The position numbers and the translations under genes were made by a program. From the NCBI RefSeq assembly GCF_001043975.1, contig NZ_LABY01000004.1:1-53826 (forward strand): a DNA stretch of 53,826 nt. The letters run 5' to 3'. Under the pieces are notes generated by a model, which had not been told where the DNA came from, made no database searches, and saw only the letters and a list, made by a program, of their open reading frames with translations. This DNA is from Methylobacterium variabile. Its GTDB lineage: Bacteria; Pseudomonadota; Alphaproteobacteria; Rhizobiales; Beijerinckiaceae. Positions 18,121 through 28,400 of the stretch are shown piece after piece; positions within the stretch are counted from its first letter, which is position 1, and each line of letters begins with the position of its first letter.

Positions 18121-19275
18121 ATGTTCTACACCGGCACCTACCGGGGCACGCTTCACAGCTATTGCGCCGAATTCGACTACACCGACGAGATCGAGTTCAC
18201 GATCGATCGCAAGGGATTCATCAACCTGCCCTACTCGCCGCAGGGCTCGTTGCAGGATGGCAATATCGATGCCGCCGGTGCCGTTACGGGGATCGGCATG
18301 ACCGTCAGATCCATGTCGGCGGGAAATATTTTCATTCCCTATGACGCGTTGAGCGACGGCATCAACTTCTCTGCTTCCGGAAGATCCTTCAACGGCATCA
18401 TCAGCGTCATTGATGCGAAGGTCGTCGAGTCGACCAGAGATCCCGTCTACAACGGAGGCGAGATCACCGACGTCCTCTTCAAGCTGGGAGGGTCGCTCGT
18501 AGGCTGGCGGGTGCAGAACGGCCAGGCCCAGGCTGCCGCGAGCCTCGGCAACGCCGGCAGCTATCGGGTCGCCGGCACCGGCGATTTCAACGGCGACCGG
18601 ACCACGGACGTGCTGTTTCAGCAGGGCGGCTCGGTCGTCGCCTGGCGGATGCAGAACGGCAAGGTGCAATCCTCGACCGGGCTCGGCAATGCCGGGAGCT
18701 ACCAGGTCGTGGGCACCGGCGACATCAACGGCGACGGCACTTCCGACGTGCTGTTTCAGCAGGGCGGCTCGGTTGTCGCCTGGCGGATGCAGAACGGCCA
18801 GGTCCAATCCTCGACCGGGCTCGGCAATGCCGGCAACTACAAGGTCGTGGGCACGGGCGACCTGAACGGCGACGGCACCGACGACATCGTGTTCCAGGAC
18901 GGTGACGCGGTGGCGGCCTGGATCATGGGCACGAACGGCCAGGTGCAGAGCGTGGCCAACCTCGGCAACGCGGGCGGCTATCGCGTGGCGGGCGTCGGCG
19001 ACCTCAATCGCGACGGCCGGGCCGACCTGGTGTTCCAGAACGGCGGCACGGTGGCGGAGTGGATCATGGGTACGGGCGGCCAGGTGCAGAGCGTGGGGAT
19101 CCTGGGCAACGCGGGCGGCTACACGGTGTCGGGAGTGGGCGACTACAACGGCGACGGCACGGCGGACGTTCTGTTTCAGCAGGGCGCGTCGGTGGTGGCC
19201 TGGGGGGTGAAGGACGGCCAGGTGCAGTCGCTGCTCAACCTCGGCAATGCCGGCGACTACGCCATCGTGGGATGA
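18121..19275 (+). CDS. Exoprotein: unrecognised N-terminal domain plus six-blade FG-GAP-like propeller
   Basis: A 384-residue protein. Residues 1-114 form a beta-rich-looking domain (GTYRGTLHSYCAEFDYTDEI..) that I cannot assign. Residues 115-384 are six ~46-residue FG-GAP/VCBS-like units of the form xDVLFQQGxSVVAWxMQNGQVQ..LGNAGxYxVVGTGDxNGDGT. The D-x-N-G-D-G loops are Ca-binding-like, as in integrin-type beta-propellers. No N-terminal signal peptide, so export would need type I secretion or another leaderless route; this is inference from the family. The ATG is preceded by AAGGGGAG. Shares its C-terminal module with three other genes in this window. A surface or secreted binding role is plausible but not shown. 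Confidence 0.8.
   Translation: MFYTGTYRGTLHSYCAEFDYTDEIEFTIDRKGFINLPYSPQGSLQDGNIDAAGAVTGIGMTVRSMSAGNIFIPYDALSDGINFSASGRSFNGIISVIDAKVVESTRDPVYNGGEITDVLFKLGGSLVGWRVQNGQAQAAASLGNAGSYRVAGTGDFNGDRTTDVLFQQGGSVVAWRMQNGKVQSSTGLGNAGSYQVVGTGDINGDGTSDVLFQQGGSVVAWRMQNGQVQSSTGLGNAGNYKVVGTGDLNGDGTDDIVFQDGDAVAAWIMGTNGQVQSVANLGNAGGYRVAGVGDLNRDGRADLVFQNGGTVAEWIMGTGGQVQSVGILGNAGGYTVSGVGDYNGDGTADVLFQQGASVVAWGVKDGQVQSLLNLGNAGDYAIVG
18463..19272 (+). repeat. Six FG-GAP-like blades (copy A)
   Basis: Six tandem ~138-bp units encoding ~46-residue blades. Blades 4 and 5 have the WIMG variant and blade 6 ends in WGVKDGQVQSLLNLGNAG. The blade order is the same as in the other three copies at 20942, 24606 and 33403. 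Confidence 0.9.
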
Positions 19276-19723
19276 GCGGAGCCTCCGCGGCTGCGCGCCT
19301 CCGAGCCGCAGCCGCGTGCGCCGAGCAACACGGGTCTCCGCGTCGTTCGAGCGCCGCGGAGGCTCGGTGATCCCGCATCCCAACACGACGTTGGTCTTGC
19401 GCCCGCCGCGGGCAGGTTCGGCGTGCGCGGTCGACCAGCCCCGGCCGCACAAGCGGCGCGCACCGCCCGACCGGCGATTGCGGCCGGCTCCAAATGCAGC
19501 GCAGTGCCGGCGATAAACAGGCTGTCGTGTTCCGCCAGCGAGCGGCGAATGATCTCAGCGCGTCGCCAAGGATAGCTCCCCGCGCACCCTGCGGTCGGGG
19601 GCGCCCGACACGCGGCGAAGGGCGGCACAGGCTGGACGGAGCGGCAGCCTCGCGGTATCAAATCAGTCTTGCTCGAGACATCGAGGCGGTGACCCACCAG
19701 TCCGCTTCGGAAGGAGACAGTCG
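19276..19723. other. 448-bp spacer between exoprotein genes
   Basis: No gene is recognisable. It starts with a long perfect inverted repeat (19279-19291 and 19353-19365), probably transcript-end structure, and ends with the RBS AAGGAGA of the CAP-domain gene. No other signal is clear. Confidence 0.5.
19279..19365. terminator. Long inverted repeat after exoprotein gene
   Basis: Perfect 13-bp arms GAGCCTCCGCGGC (19279-19291) and its complement (19353-19365) enclose a 61-nt GC-rich loop, starting 3 bp after the stop codon. Likely an mRNA 3'-end structure. Confidence 0.5.
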
Positions 19724-21766
19724 ATGCCGTCCAACGATGTCGAACAGCTGCTCCTGGAACTGGTCAACGACACGCGCCTCGACCCGCTCGGCAATGCGTC
19801 GCGCTACATCTCGTCTTACTCGCCACTGCAATCGCCGCGATCGGACATCCAGTCGGCGCTCACCTATTTCAACGTGTCGGGATCGGCGCTGTACAACGCT
19901 TACGCGGCACTCACGCCGGTGCAGCCGCTCGCCTTCAATGACCAGCTGGCTGCGGCCGCAACCAAGCACAATGCGGCGATGATCGCCGCCGACACCCAGT
20001 CGCACCAGGTTTCCGGCGAGGCGGGCCTGGGCAGCCGGATCTCGGCGGAGGGGTACGTCTTCAGCGCCGTGGCCGAGAACATCTACGCCTTCGCCAACGA
20101 CGCCCTCTACGCGCATGCGGGGTTCATGGTGGATTGGGGCGGGCCGGATAACGGCATGCAATCGCCGCCCGGCCACCGCAACAGCATCATGTCGTCGACC
20201 TACCGCGAGGTCGGGATCGCCGCCATCGCGGAGAACAACAATGCGACGAGTGTGGGCCCGCTCGTCGTGACGCAGGATTTTGGTCGCCGCTTCTCGACAG
20301 ATCCTCTCATCCTCGGCGTCGCCTACGCGGACACGGATCGCAACGGCTTCTACTCCCTCGGCGAGGGACGGTCGGGGCTGACGGTGTCGGTAGCGGGAGC
20401 CAGCACCACCTCGGGCAGCAGCGGCGGCTACACGCTGCAGACCTCGGCCGCCGGCCAGCAGACGATCACCCTCGCGAATGGCGGGCTGGCGAGCCCGGTC
20501 TCGGTGACGACCACGCTGGCCCCGTCCCAGAACCTGAAGATCGACGTCGTCGACGGGACGACGCTCCGCATCTCCGCCTCCGCCGTCGTTACCGGCACCG
20601 TGACGGAGATCGACGGCATCGGCGTATCGGGCCTGTCGCTCACCGGTGACGACAACCCACACCGCATCATCGGCACCGTCGGGAACGACACGCTCACCGG
20701 CGGGTCCGGGGACGACACGATCCAGGGCGGGCTCGGGACGAATGTCCTCGTCGGCGGCGGCGGCAACGACACGGCGCTGTACGCGATCGCGCGCAATGCC
20801 GCGACGATCGCCACCCAGAACGGCGTCACCACCGTGACCGCCTCGGGCATCACCGACACCCTGACGGGGTTCGAGTCGATCCGGTTCACGGACGGGACCG
20901 TCAACCTCGGCGGCGCGCCGGTCTCCCGCGTCCGGACTGATCTCAACGGCGACAAGACCTCGGACGTGCTCTTCCAGCAGGGCGCCTCTGTGGTGGCTTG
21001 GCGGATGCAGAGCGGGAAGGTGCAATCTTCGACCGGCCTCGGCAACGCCGGCAGCTACCAGGTGGTCGGCACCGGCGACGTCACCGGCGACGGCACCTCG
21101 GACGTCCTGTTCCAGCAGGGCGCTTCGGTGGTCGCGTGGCGGATGGAGAACGGGCAAGTGCAGGCCGCGACTGCTCTCGGCAATGCCGGCAGCTACCAGG
21201 TCGTGGGAACCGGCGACATCAACGGCGATGGCACCTCGGACGTGCTGTTCCAGCAGGGCAGCTCGGTCGTCGCCTGGCGGATGCAGAACGGGCAGGTGCA
21301 ATCCTCGAGCGGCCTCGGCAATGCCGGCAGCTACCAGGTCGTGGGCACGGGCGACCTCAACGGCGACGGCACCGACGACCTCGTGTTCCAGCAGGGCGCC
21401 TCGGTGGTGGCCTGGATCATGGGCAACGGCCAAGTGCAGAGCGTGGCCAATCTCGGCAATGCGGGCAGCTACCGGGTGGAAGGCGTCGGCGACCTGAACG
21501 GCGACGGCCGGGCCGACCTCGTGTTCCAGAATGGCGCCTCCGTGGTTGAGTGGATCATGGGCAGCAACAGTCAGGTGCAGAGTGCCAGCGGTCTGGGCAA
21601 CGCGGGCGGCTACGCGGTGTCGGGGGTGGGCGACTACACCGGCGACGGCACGGCGGACGTGCTGTTCCAGCAAGGACCGTCCGTGGTGGGATGGCAGGTG
21701 CAGAACGGCCAGGTGCAGTCGCTGTTCAACCTCGGCAATGCCGGCGCCTACACCGCCATAGCCTGA
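19724..21766 (+). CDS. Exoprotein: CAP/SCP domain + RTX repeats + six-blade FG-GAP-like propeller
   Basis: A 680-residue multidomain protein. Residues ~5-190: CAP (SCP/PR1) domain with H94 (SHQVSG), E118 (AENIYAFA) and H151 (PPGHRNSIMSS), the usual CAP cavity residues. Residues ~197-280: a beta-sandwich of the SdrD_B/carboxypeptidase-regulatory type (GVAYADTDRNGFYSLGEG). Residues ~317-352: RTX nonapeptides (GGSGDDTIQGGLGTN). Residues ~353-400: a linker nearly identical to that of the 22554 gene. Residues 407-680: six propeller blades. The RTX repeats favour type I secretion and Ca-dependent folding outside the cell. CAP proteins bind lipids or glycans or act on the envelope; the role here is unknown. 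RBS AAGGAGA sits 6 nt before the ATG. Confidence 0.85.
   Translation: MPSNDVEQLLLELVNDTRLDPLGNASRYISSYSPLQSPRSDIQSALTYFNVSGSALYNAYAALTPVQPLAFNDQLAAAATKHNAAMIAADTQSHQVSGEAGLGSRISAEGYVFSAVAENIYAFANDALYAHAGFMVDWGGPDNGMQSPPGHRNSIMSSTYREVGIAAIAENNNATSVGPLVVTQDFGRRFSTDPLILGVAYADTDRNGFYSLGEGRSGLTVSVAGASTTSGSSGGYTLQTSAAGQQTITLANGGLASPVSVTTTLAPSQNLKIDVVDGTTLRISASAVVTGTVTEIDGIGVSGLSLTGDDNPHRIIGTVGNDTLTGGSGDDTIQGGLGTNVLVGGGGNDTALYAIARNAATIATQNGVTTVTASGITDTLTGFESIRFTDGTVNLGGAPVSRVRTDLNGDKTSDVLFQQGASVVAWRMQSGKVQSSTGLGNAGSYQVVGTGDVTGDGTSDVLFQQGASVVAWRMENGQVQAATALGNAGSYQVVGTGDINGDGTSDVLFQQGSSVVAWRMQNGQVQSSSGLGNAGSYQVVGTGDLNGDGTDDLVFQQGASVVAWIMGNGQVQSVANLGNAGSYRVEGVGDLNGDGRADLVFQNGASVVEWIMGSNSQVQSASGLGNAGGYAVSGVGDYTGDGTADVLFQQGPSVVGWQVQNGQVQSLFNLGNAGAYTAIA
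20942..21763 (+). repeat. Six FG-GAP-like blades (copy B)
   Basis: Six tandem ~138-bp units. Blade 5 is identical at the protein level to blade 5 of copy D, while blade 6 has the GPSVVGWQVQNGQ form shared with copy C only. Confidence 0.9.
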
Positions 21767-22553
21767 CCTCTGCCAGCGATTATTGATCTGAGGAACTGCC
21801 CCCGGGCCGTGCAGGTGGCCCGGACGTCTTGCGTGAGGCTGCGCCTCACGAGTGCTGACGGCTTCTCGGCAGCCAGCCGGCTCGCCATCGAGCGCGACCG
21901 TTTCGCGGTACTCGCTCCCGATGAGGCGGCCTTCGGCGGACCCGGTCCTGCTCACGACGAACGGTCGATAGCCGGCGCTGGGGGCCGCGTGAGGTCGCGT
22001 CCGAGGCCATGTCTCGAAGCTGTGGTGCCGCGTCCGCTGGCTGGCGAGCCCTTGTCCGAGGAGATTCGACGGACGCCGGCTCACGTCCTCGACCTGCTCC
22101 GCCACGGTGGGGGAGGCCCGATCATACGACACCTGTCTCAAGGGAACAGGGACGAGCCGATCGTTCGATCGCACGGGCAAGCGGGAAAGATGTGCCACGT
22201 CCCGCACGCACTGTTCCAAGGAGATGATATTCGAAAAGTTGTTGTGGAGGCAGAATGTCCTTGGAAACGCTTCAAATCGCAGTTTATGCGGATTAAAACA
22301 TCATTGTTTCTGAATGTAAATGTATTTATGTTAGATTTATTATGGCATTTATGACTTAAACAGCCAAATGAGAACCTATTCCTTAAATCATGTATAGACA
22401 ATCCTGTCTTGTTGCATCGCAATAAAGCGCCGTTCGGACCGATATTATTCAAAACGACTTGAATCTATACCCTAATTGAGGGATACAGGCCTGCAAGCGC
22501 AATGCTAGCGTTCGCCGCATCTTTGCCATCACCCCGGCGAGGGAGTAACCAGC
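21767..22553. other. 787-bp spacer, strongly AT-rich before the RTX gene
   Basis: No recognisable gene. After a hairpin at 21832-21850 the sequence stays GC-rich to about 22230, then turns sharply AT-rich (22230-22500, with runs such as TTATGTTAGATTTATTATGG) before the RBS (GAGGGAG) of the RTX gene. The AT-rich block probably carries the promoter and could bind a nucleoid silencer such as an H-NS-like or MucR/Ros-type protein (inference). Confidence 0.5.
21832..21850 (+). terminator. Hairpin after CAP-domain gene
   Basis: CGTGAGGC-TGC-GCCTCACG, an 8-bp perfect stem with 3-nt loop, 66 bp after the stop codon. No T-run. Confidence 0.45.
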
Positions 22554-25433
22554 ATGGGCAATTATATCGGAAATCCCGGCAACGACACGCTGACCGGCAC
22601 GACGGCGGACGACAACTTCTTCGGCAGCGCGGGCAACGATTCCATCGCGGGTGGCGGCGGCACGACGAACGGCGATTTTATCTTTTACGGGCCGATCAAT
22701 GGTTACGCCGGTATCACCGGCCCGATCACCGTGACCTTCGGCCCGACGCTCTACACCGGGACCGTGACCAAGCCGACCGGCACCGATACCTTCACCGGGA
22801 TACGCGGCGTCTCCGGGACGACCGCCGCCGACACCCTGATCGGCACGACGAACACGTCGACGAATTATCGGTTCCCTATTCAACTCACCGGCGCGGCAGG
22901 CAACGATACGATCGACGGCAAAGGACTGACCATCAATATCGCCGCCTACCAGTTCAGCCCGGCGGGGATCAACGTCAACCTGCAGACGAGCACCAGCGGT
23001 TCGGACGTCTTCGGCACGGCCCAGGACGGATATGGCACGACGGATACGCTCAAGAACGTCGTGCGTGTGCGCGGTTCGGGCTTCGACGACACGATCGTGG
23101 GCAGCAACGCGTCGGACTTCTTCGACGGCAGCCTCGGCAACGACACGTATGACGGTGTCGGCAGCCAGACGACGACGAACACGCTCGCCTATGACACGAT
23201 CGATTTTCAGGGCGGCGTGAGAAGCGTGACCGTAACGGCTGGAGACCCGGTCTCCGGTCTGTTCGGCGGCCAGAGAGCCTCGGTGTCGAAGGTCTCGCTG
23301 ACGGGCGGAGCCAACTACACGGACACGCTGTCGAACATCTCTCAGATCCGCGGCAGTGACGCGAACGACACGTTCATCGGCACGACGGCGGCCTATTCCA
23401 TCTTCGGCTACAGGTTCAGGGGCGAGGGTGGCAACGACACGTTCAACGGCCAGAACAATACTGCCAATACCGTCGATTACACCGGCGCCGACAACGCCGT
23501 CGCGGTCGATCTCAGCGCGGGGACGGCCACCGGCGACGGCAACGACACGCTCGTCAACGTCGTCTCCGTCAGAGGGTCGTTCTTCAACGACACGCTGCTC
23601 GGCAGCGCCGCGAGCGACATCTTCTCCTGGGGCGATAGCGGGCTTCATACGGTCAACGGCCGCGGCGGGGCCAACCGCGTCGCCTTCTTCGGCAACGGCG
23701 CGGTGACCATCGATCTCGGCACGACGGCGACGACGGACGGCTTCGGCGGCTACCAGGGCTCGCTCACCAAGGCGGCCGGCACGGAGACGATCCTGAACGT
23801 CGCCAACGCCCAGGGCGGAAACGGGGACGACACGGTCTACGGCACGCCCGGCAACAACCAGCTGTCGGGTGGTCCCGGAACGAACCTCATCGACGGGCGC
23901 GACGGCTACGACACCCTCGCCTACCAGTTCATCACCGGGCTCAATCCGCCAGCCCAGGGCGCGACCGTCAACCTGGGCGACGGCGTCAACGGAACCGCAA
24001 CGAACCCCTGGGGCGGGACGGACACCCTGCGCAACATCGAGGCCGTCCGGGGCTCGGTGCGCGACGACGACCTGACCGGTGCGACCCTCGCAGGGGGAGC
24101 CTACAGCCTGATCGAAGGATATGGCGGCAACGACGTCTTGCGCGCTCCGTCGACCGACGCCCACGTCACGGTGACCTACGCCAACAGCCTGTCGGGCGTG
24201 ACCGTCGATCTCGGTGCCGGCGTCACGAGCGACGACGGCTGGTTCGGCGGTCACGACACCCTGGTGAACATCCGCTCCGTGACCGGCTCGGCTTTCGGCG
24301 ACCGCCTGACCGGGAGCGCCGGCAACGACCTGATCTCCGGCGGGGCCGGCGACGACACCCTCGACGGCGGTGCCGGTGACGACACGATCCAGGGCGGGCT
24401 CGGCACCAACACCCTCATCGGCGGGGAGGGGACCGACACGGCGCTCTACGCCATCGCGCGCGCCGACGCGACGATCACCACCCAGAACGGCGTCACCACC
24501 GTGACCGCCTCGGGCATCACCGACACCCTGACCGGCTTCGAATCCGTCGCGTTCACGGACCAGACGGTCAGCCTCGGCGGCACGACGGCCCCGCGCGTGA
24601 GCACCGACCTGAACGGTGACAAGACCTCCGACGCGCTCTTTCAGCAGGGCGCCTCGGTGGTGGCCTGGCAGGTGCAGAACGGCCAGGTGCAATCGTCCAC
24701 GGGGCTCGGCAATGCCGGTGATTACCGGGCCGTCGGCACGGGCGACCTCAACGGTGACGGCACCTCCGACGTCCTGTTCCAGCAGGGCGCTTCGGTCGTC
24801 GCCTGGCAGATGCAGAACGGCCAGGTGCAGGCGTCGAACGGGCTCGGCAATGCCGGCAGCTACCAGGTGGTCGGCACCGGCGACATCAACGGCGACGGCA
24901 CCTCGGACGTGCTGTTCCAGCAGGGCGCCTCGGTCGTCGCCTGGCAGATGCAGAACGGCCAGGTCCAATCCTCGACCGGGCTCGGCAATGCCGGCGATTA
25001 CCAGGTCGTGGGCACCGGCGACCTCAACGGCGACGGCACCGACGACCTCGTGTTCCAGCAGGGCGCCTCGGTGGTGGCCTGGATCATGGGCAATGGCCAG
25101 GTGCAGAGCGTCGCCGACCTCGGCAATGCCGGAGCCTACCAGGTGGCGGGCGTGGGTGACCTGAACGGCGACGGCCGGGCCGACCTCGTGTTCCAGAACG
25201 GTGCCTCCGTGGTCGACTGGATCATGGGCAGCAACGGGCAGGTGCAGAGCGCCAACGCGCTCGGCGATGCGGGCGGCTACACGGTGTCGGGGGTGGGCGA
25301 CTACAACGGCGACCGCACGGCGGACGTGCTGTTCCAGCAAGGACCGTCCGTGGTGGGATGGCAGGTGCAGAACGGCCAGGTGCAGTCGCTGCTCAACCTC
25401 GGCAATGCCGGCGACTACGTCGCCGTGGCCTGA
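22554..25433 (+). CDS. Large RTX (haemolysin-type Ca-binding) exoprotein with six-blade FG-GAP-like propeller
   Basis: A 959-residue protein. Residues 1-~620 are a degenerate RTX array: blocks with GNDTLTG, GNDTFNGQ and GAGDDTLDGGAGDDTIQGG cores alternate with longer beta-roll-like insertions (..DTLVNVRSVRGS..). A linker (ALYAIARADATITTQNG..) nearly identical to that of the CAP-domain protein leads to six propeller blades (685-959). There is no catalytic motif and no signal peptide; RTX proteins of this kind usually leave by a type I system, but none is encoded in this window. Likely a structural or adhesive surface protein (inference). RBS GAGGGAG before the ATG. Confidence 0.85.
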   Translation: MGNYIGNPGNDTLTGTTADDNFFGSAGNDSIAGGGGTTNGDFIFYGPINGYAGITGPITVTFGPTLYTGTVTKPTGTDTFTGIRGVSGTTAADTLIGTTNTSTNYRFPIQLTGAAGNDTIDGKGLTINIAAYQFSPAGINVNLQTSTSGSDVFGTAQDGYGTTDTLKNVVRVRGSGFDDTIVGSNASDFFDGSLGNDTYDGVGSQTTTNTLAYDTIDFQGGVRSVTVTAGDPVSGLFGGQRASVSKVSLTGGANYTDTLSNISQIRGSDANDTFIGTTAAYSIFGYRFRGEGGNDTFNGQNNTANTVDYTGADNAVAVDLSAGTATGDGNDTLVNVVSVRGSFFNDTLLGSAASDIFSWGDSGLHTVNGRGGANRVAFFGNGAVTIDLGTTATTDGFGGYQGSLTKAAGTETILNVANAQGGNGDDTVYGTPGNNQLSGGPGTNLIDGRDGYDTLAYQFITGLNPPAQGATVNLGDGVNGTATNPWGGTDTLRNIEAVRGSVRDDDLTGATLAGGAYSLIEGYGGNDVLRAPSTDAHVTVTYANSLSGVTVDLGAGVTSDDGWFGGHDTLVNIRSVTGSAFGDRLTGSAGNDLISGGAGDDTLDGGAGDDTIQGGLGTNTLIGGEGTDTALYAIARADATITTQNGVTTVTASGITDTLTGFESVAFTDQTVSLGGTTAPRVSTDLNGDKTSDALFQQGASVVAWQVQNGQVQSSTGLGNAGDYRAVGTGDLNGDGTSDVLFQQGASVVAWQMQNGQVQASNGLGNAGSYQVVGTGDINGDGTSDVLFQQGASVVAWQMQNGQVQSSTGLGNAGDYQVVGTGDLNGDGTDDLVFQQGASVVAWIMGNGQVQSVADLGNAGAYQVAGVGDLNGDGRADLVFQNGASVVDWIMGSNGQVQSANALGDAGGYTVSGVGDYNGDRTADVLFQQGPSVVGWQVQNGQVQSLLNLGNAGDYVAVA
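24606..25430 (+). repeat. Six FG-GAP-like blades (copy C)
   Basis: Six tandem ~138-bp units. Blades 1-3 carry W-Q-V/M-Q-N-G-Q where copies A, B and D mostly have W-R-M. Blade 6 is of the GPSVVGWQVQNGQ type shared with copy B. Confidence 0.9.
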
Positions 25434-25440
25434 CGGCCGC

Positions 25441-25466
25441 CGCGAGGCGGGTTCCCCCGCCTCGCG
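25441..25466. terminator. Bidirectional hairpin between RTX and glycosyltransferase genes
   Basis: CGCGAGGCGGG-TTCC-CCCGCCTCGCG: an 11-bp perfect stem with 4-nt loop in the 42-bp gap between convergent genes. Confidence 0.7.
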
Positions 25467-25475
25467 CTCAGCGGA

Positions 25476-28400
25476 TCATCCGCGGGCCGGCTTCGCGAGC
25501 GTACCGGCCTGGCGCCCCCGCACCGTCGCATTGTTGAGCGCCAGGCGTCGCGCGAGCACGTCCCGACCGATGCCCTGTGCCAGCGCGTAGCTCTCGTCGC
25601 GGTGCTTCATCGCGGTGATCGCGCCGACCAGGTCCTCGTGCAGCGCGATCCCGAACTGCTCGGCCCAGAACGCCCCTTCGGTGGCGGAGGTCGCGAACTG
25701 ACGCGCCGGCGTGAAGTCGTGCGAGTGATACACCACGGCGTCGTCGACATAGGCCTTCTCGAAGCCGAGCTTGAGCATTTCGAAGGCCCAGACCTGGTCC
25801 TCGCCCCACTCCACCTCCGGATAGGGGATCTCCTTCCACACCGCCCGCGCCATGGCGGAGTTGTTGTCGGAGTAGAAGATGAGGGTCATCCACCACGGGA
25901 CGCTGCCCGGATACAGCCAGCTCGGCAGGCCGACGTCGAGGCTGGTCACCGCGGACATCAGCGCGAGCTGGTCGAAATGCTCGGCCATGTCGCGCCGCGT
26001 GAAGGGATCGTGCTCCGGATAGGCCTCGTGGCGGCCGATCACGCCTGCGACCCGCGGACCCTTCGCGAAGCCGCCGATGAGGCGCGCGAGCCAGTTCTCG
26101 TCCTTGGGACGGGCATCCTGCGTGAGAACCGCCACGTACTCGCCGTCCGTGCGCGCGATGGCGAGGTTGCGCGTCCGGCCATGCTGGAACTCGCTGTTGG
26201 CGATGGTCTCGAGCCGCGCCCCGCGGTCGGCGTAGCGCCGGACGAGGTCGCAGGTCCCGTCCCGCGAGCCGCTGTCGACCACCAGCACGTCGTAGGCGAA
26301 GTCGCAGGATTGGCGCGTCACCGCGTCGAGGACCGAACCGAACGCCTCGCCGGCGTCGTAGGTCGGGATGATGACGGAGGCCTTCCGCCGCGTGACGAGG
26401 GCGGGGGCGCGGCCGAGGACCGTTCCGGCATCGATCGGCCGGCTGCCGACCTGCTCCAGGCGCTCCAGCAGGGCGGCCTCGACCCGGCGCGCGCTCGTCT
26501 CCCAGGAGAGACCGGACACGTAGGCCAGGCCGGCCGCCACCTGGGCGGCCCGCTTCGCGGGATCCCGGGCGAGGGCCTCGATGCATGCCGCGATCTCCGA
26601 CGGCCTCGGCCGGGCGAGGGAGACCTCCTCCCCCGAGAACACCGCGCGGGTGCTCGGCACGTCGAGCTCCACCACGGGGAGTCCGCAGGCCATCATCTCC
26701 AGCGGGACCAGCGAGTAGTTCGTGGCCGAGAAGACGAGGCCGATATCGGCGCCGCGATAGAGGTCGCTCAGGCCCTCGCTCGAGAGAATGCCGTGATTGA
26801 TGTAAGGGAATTCGATCTCCTCGACATTGACGTCCTCCTGACCGAACAGGTGGACCTCGATGCCGGGGAGGCGGCGGGCGAGTTCGTTCAGGGCCGCGAT
26901 GCCGAGGCGTACGGCCCGCCTCGGCGTGTAGCCGCGCGCGTAGAAGGCGATTTTGATCGTCCGCGGCGGGGCAGGGGGCGCGGGACGCGGGAAGTAGACG
27001 TCGTGGTCGACGGCGAGATCCCAGGCCCGCACCCAGGTTCCGCGCGCCTCCATCAGGCCCTGCAGCCAGCGCCCGGCGCACAGGCAGGCGAAGCCGAGGT
27101 CGTAGGTGAGTTCGGCGACCTCCTTGATCTCGCCGGCCGGGTGGAAGGCCGGCTCGTAATCCTGCACGAAGTAGAAGCGCTCCTGGAACGAGGACGCCGT
27201 CGCGGCCGGGAAGGCGGTCCAGCAATCCGTGGCGATGAGCACGTCGCCCGAGAGCCGCCGCGTGTCGTCGTGCAGGAAGAGGACGTTCACCCGGTCGCCG
27301 ATCGGCTGATACCACTCCCGGATCAGGGCCTTGGCGTGCGCCTGGTTCTTGAAGTGCACCGCGTTCTGGAGCCAGATCGTCTGCCGGTGGCCGAAGCTCT
27401 CGAGGAAGCGGACCATCCGGAAGATCGTCATGTGGCCGCCGGCGCCCGGGCCGCCGAAGCTCGGCACGATCCAGTGGATGTTCAGGCTGCGCGGGTCATG
27501 CCGGCGGTAGCGCGGCCGGAGCGGGACCGCCTCCTCGCGCGCGACCAGCGGCGTATCCCGCGGCCAGCGCTTCGCGATCGGCGCTCCGGGATCCCGCGGC
27601 GGCGGAGACGGGAGGCGCGGCAGGCGGTGGCGGGTCCGCGTCGCGTAGCGCAGCGACCGGTATCCGTTGGCGGCGATGAACAGCCCGATGATCCGCTCCA
27701 GCGCGTGCGCGAAGGTGCCGTCGATGCGTCCCGCTTCCTCCTCGAAGGCGTCCCCGTCCCGCAGGATCGCCGCGAGGGGCCGGAGCGCGCTCGTGCGGTA
27801 CCACGCCATCGAGCCGGCCGGGAAATCCTGCGGATCACTGCGGCGCCGGGCCAGCCCGTGCGCCTCCAGGAACGTGTCGATGACCCGCGCATTCTGCTCG
27901 ACCGCGGTGAATTCCTTGATCCGGAAATAGTTGGTCGGGTAGATCGCGCCGATCTGGTCGTCGGCCGCGAAGGCGGACATGGCGCGCGCGACGAGCGAGG
28001 CGTCTCCCAGCAGGCTGTCGAGGAGGTAGCGCCGCCACGCGGTTCCCCAGTCGATATGCGGGCTGAGCTTGGTGTGGAGATGGCCGACGATGTCGAACCG
28101 CGACCAGATGTCGGCGCAATCCACCAGGAACGGCTTGAGATCGCGTCCGATATTGGCGACGACGCGCACCTCGTGCGACGGCCCGAGCGTCTCGCGTCGC
28201 AGCAGGTTCGCCACGTAGACCGCATCCGCCTCCGTCACTGCCGTGACGACGACGTGCGCGGACGGCGGCAGGTGGCGCAGGCCAGGCAGGAATTCCGGGA
28301 ACAGCTCAGGGTAGTAGCAATGGATATGGAGGCAGAGCGAGAGCCCGCCGCCATCTCCGGCCTCGATCTCATCGAGGACGACGTGGTGGGGCGGGCACGT

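Noticed and set aside
18463..19272. Regular ~138-bp spacing of repeats considered as a possible CRISPR array
   Set aside because: The repeats are coding, in frame, diverged and contiguous, with no unique spacers; they are FG-GAP-like protein repeats.
22449..25340. Very long minus-strand open frame (about 960 codons) antisense to the RTX gene, and similar ones opposite the other propeller genes (18001-19452, 19658-22219, 32275-34236)
   Set aside because: They mirror the regular repeats of the real genes in the third-position-GC-rich antisense frame, carry no known domain (only repeated HPRHRVAARIAE-like units) and have no RBS; the plus-strand frames have clear domains.
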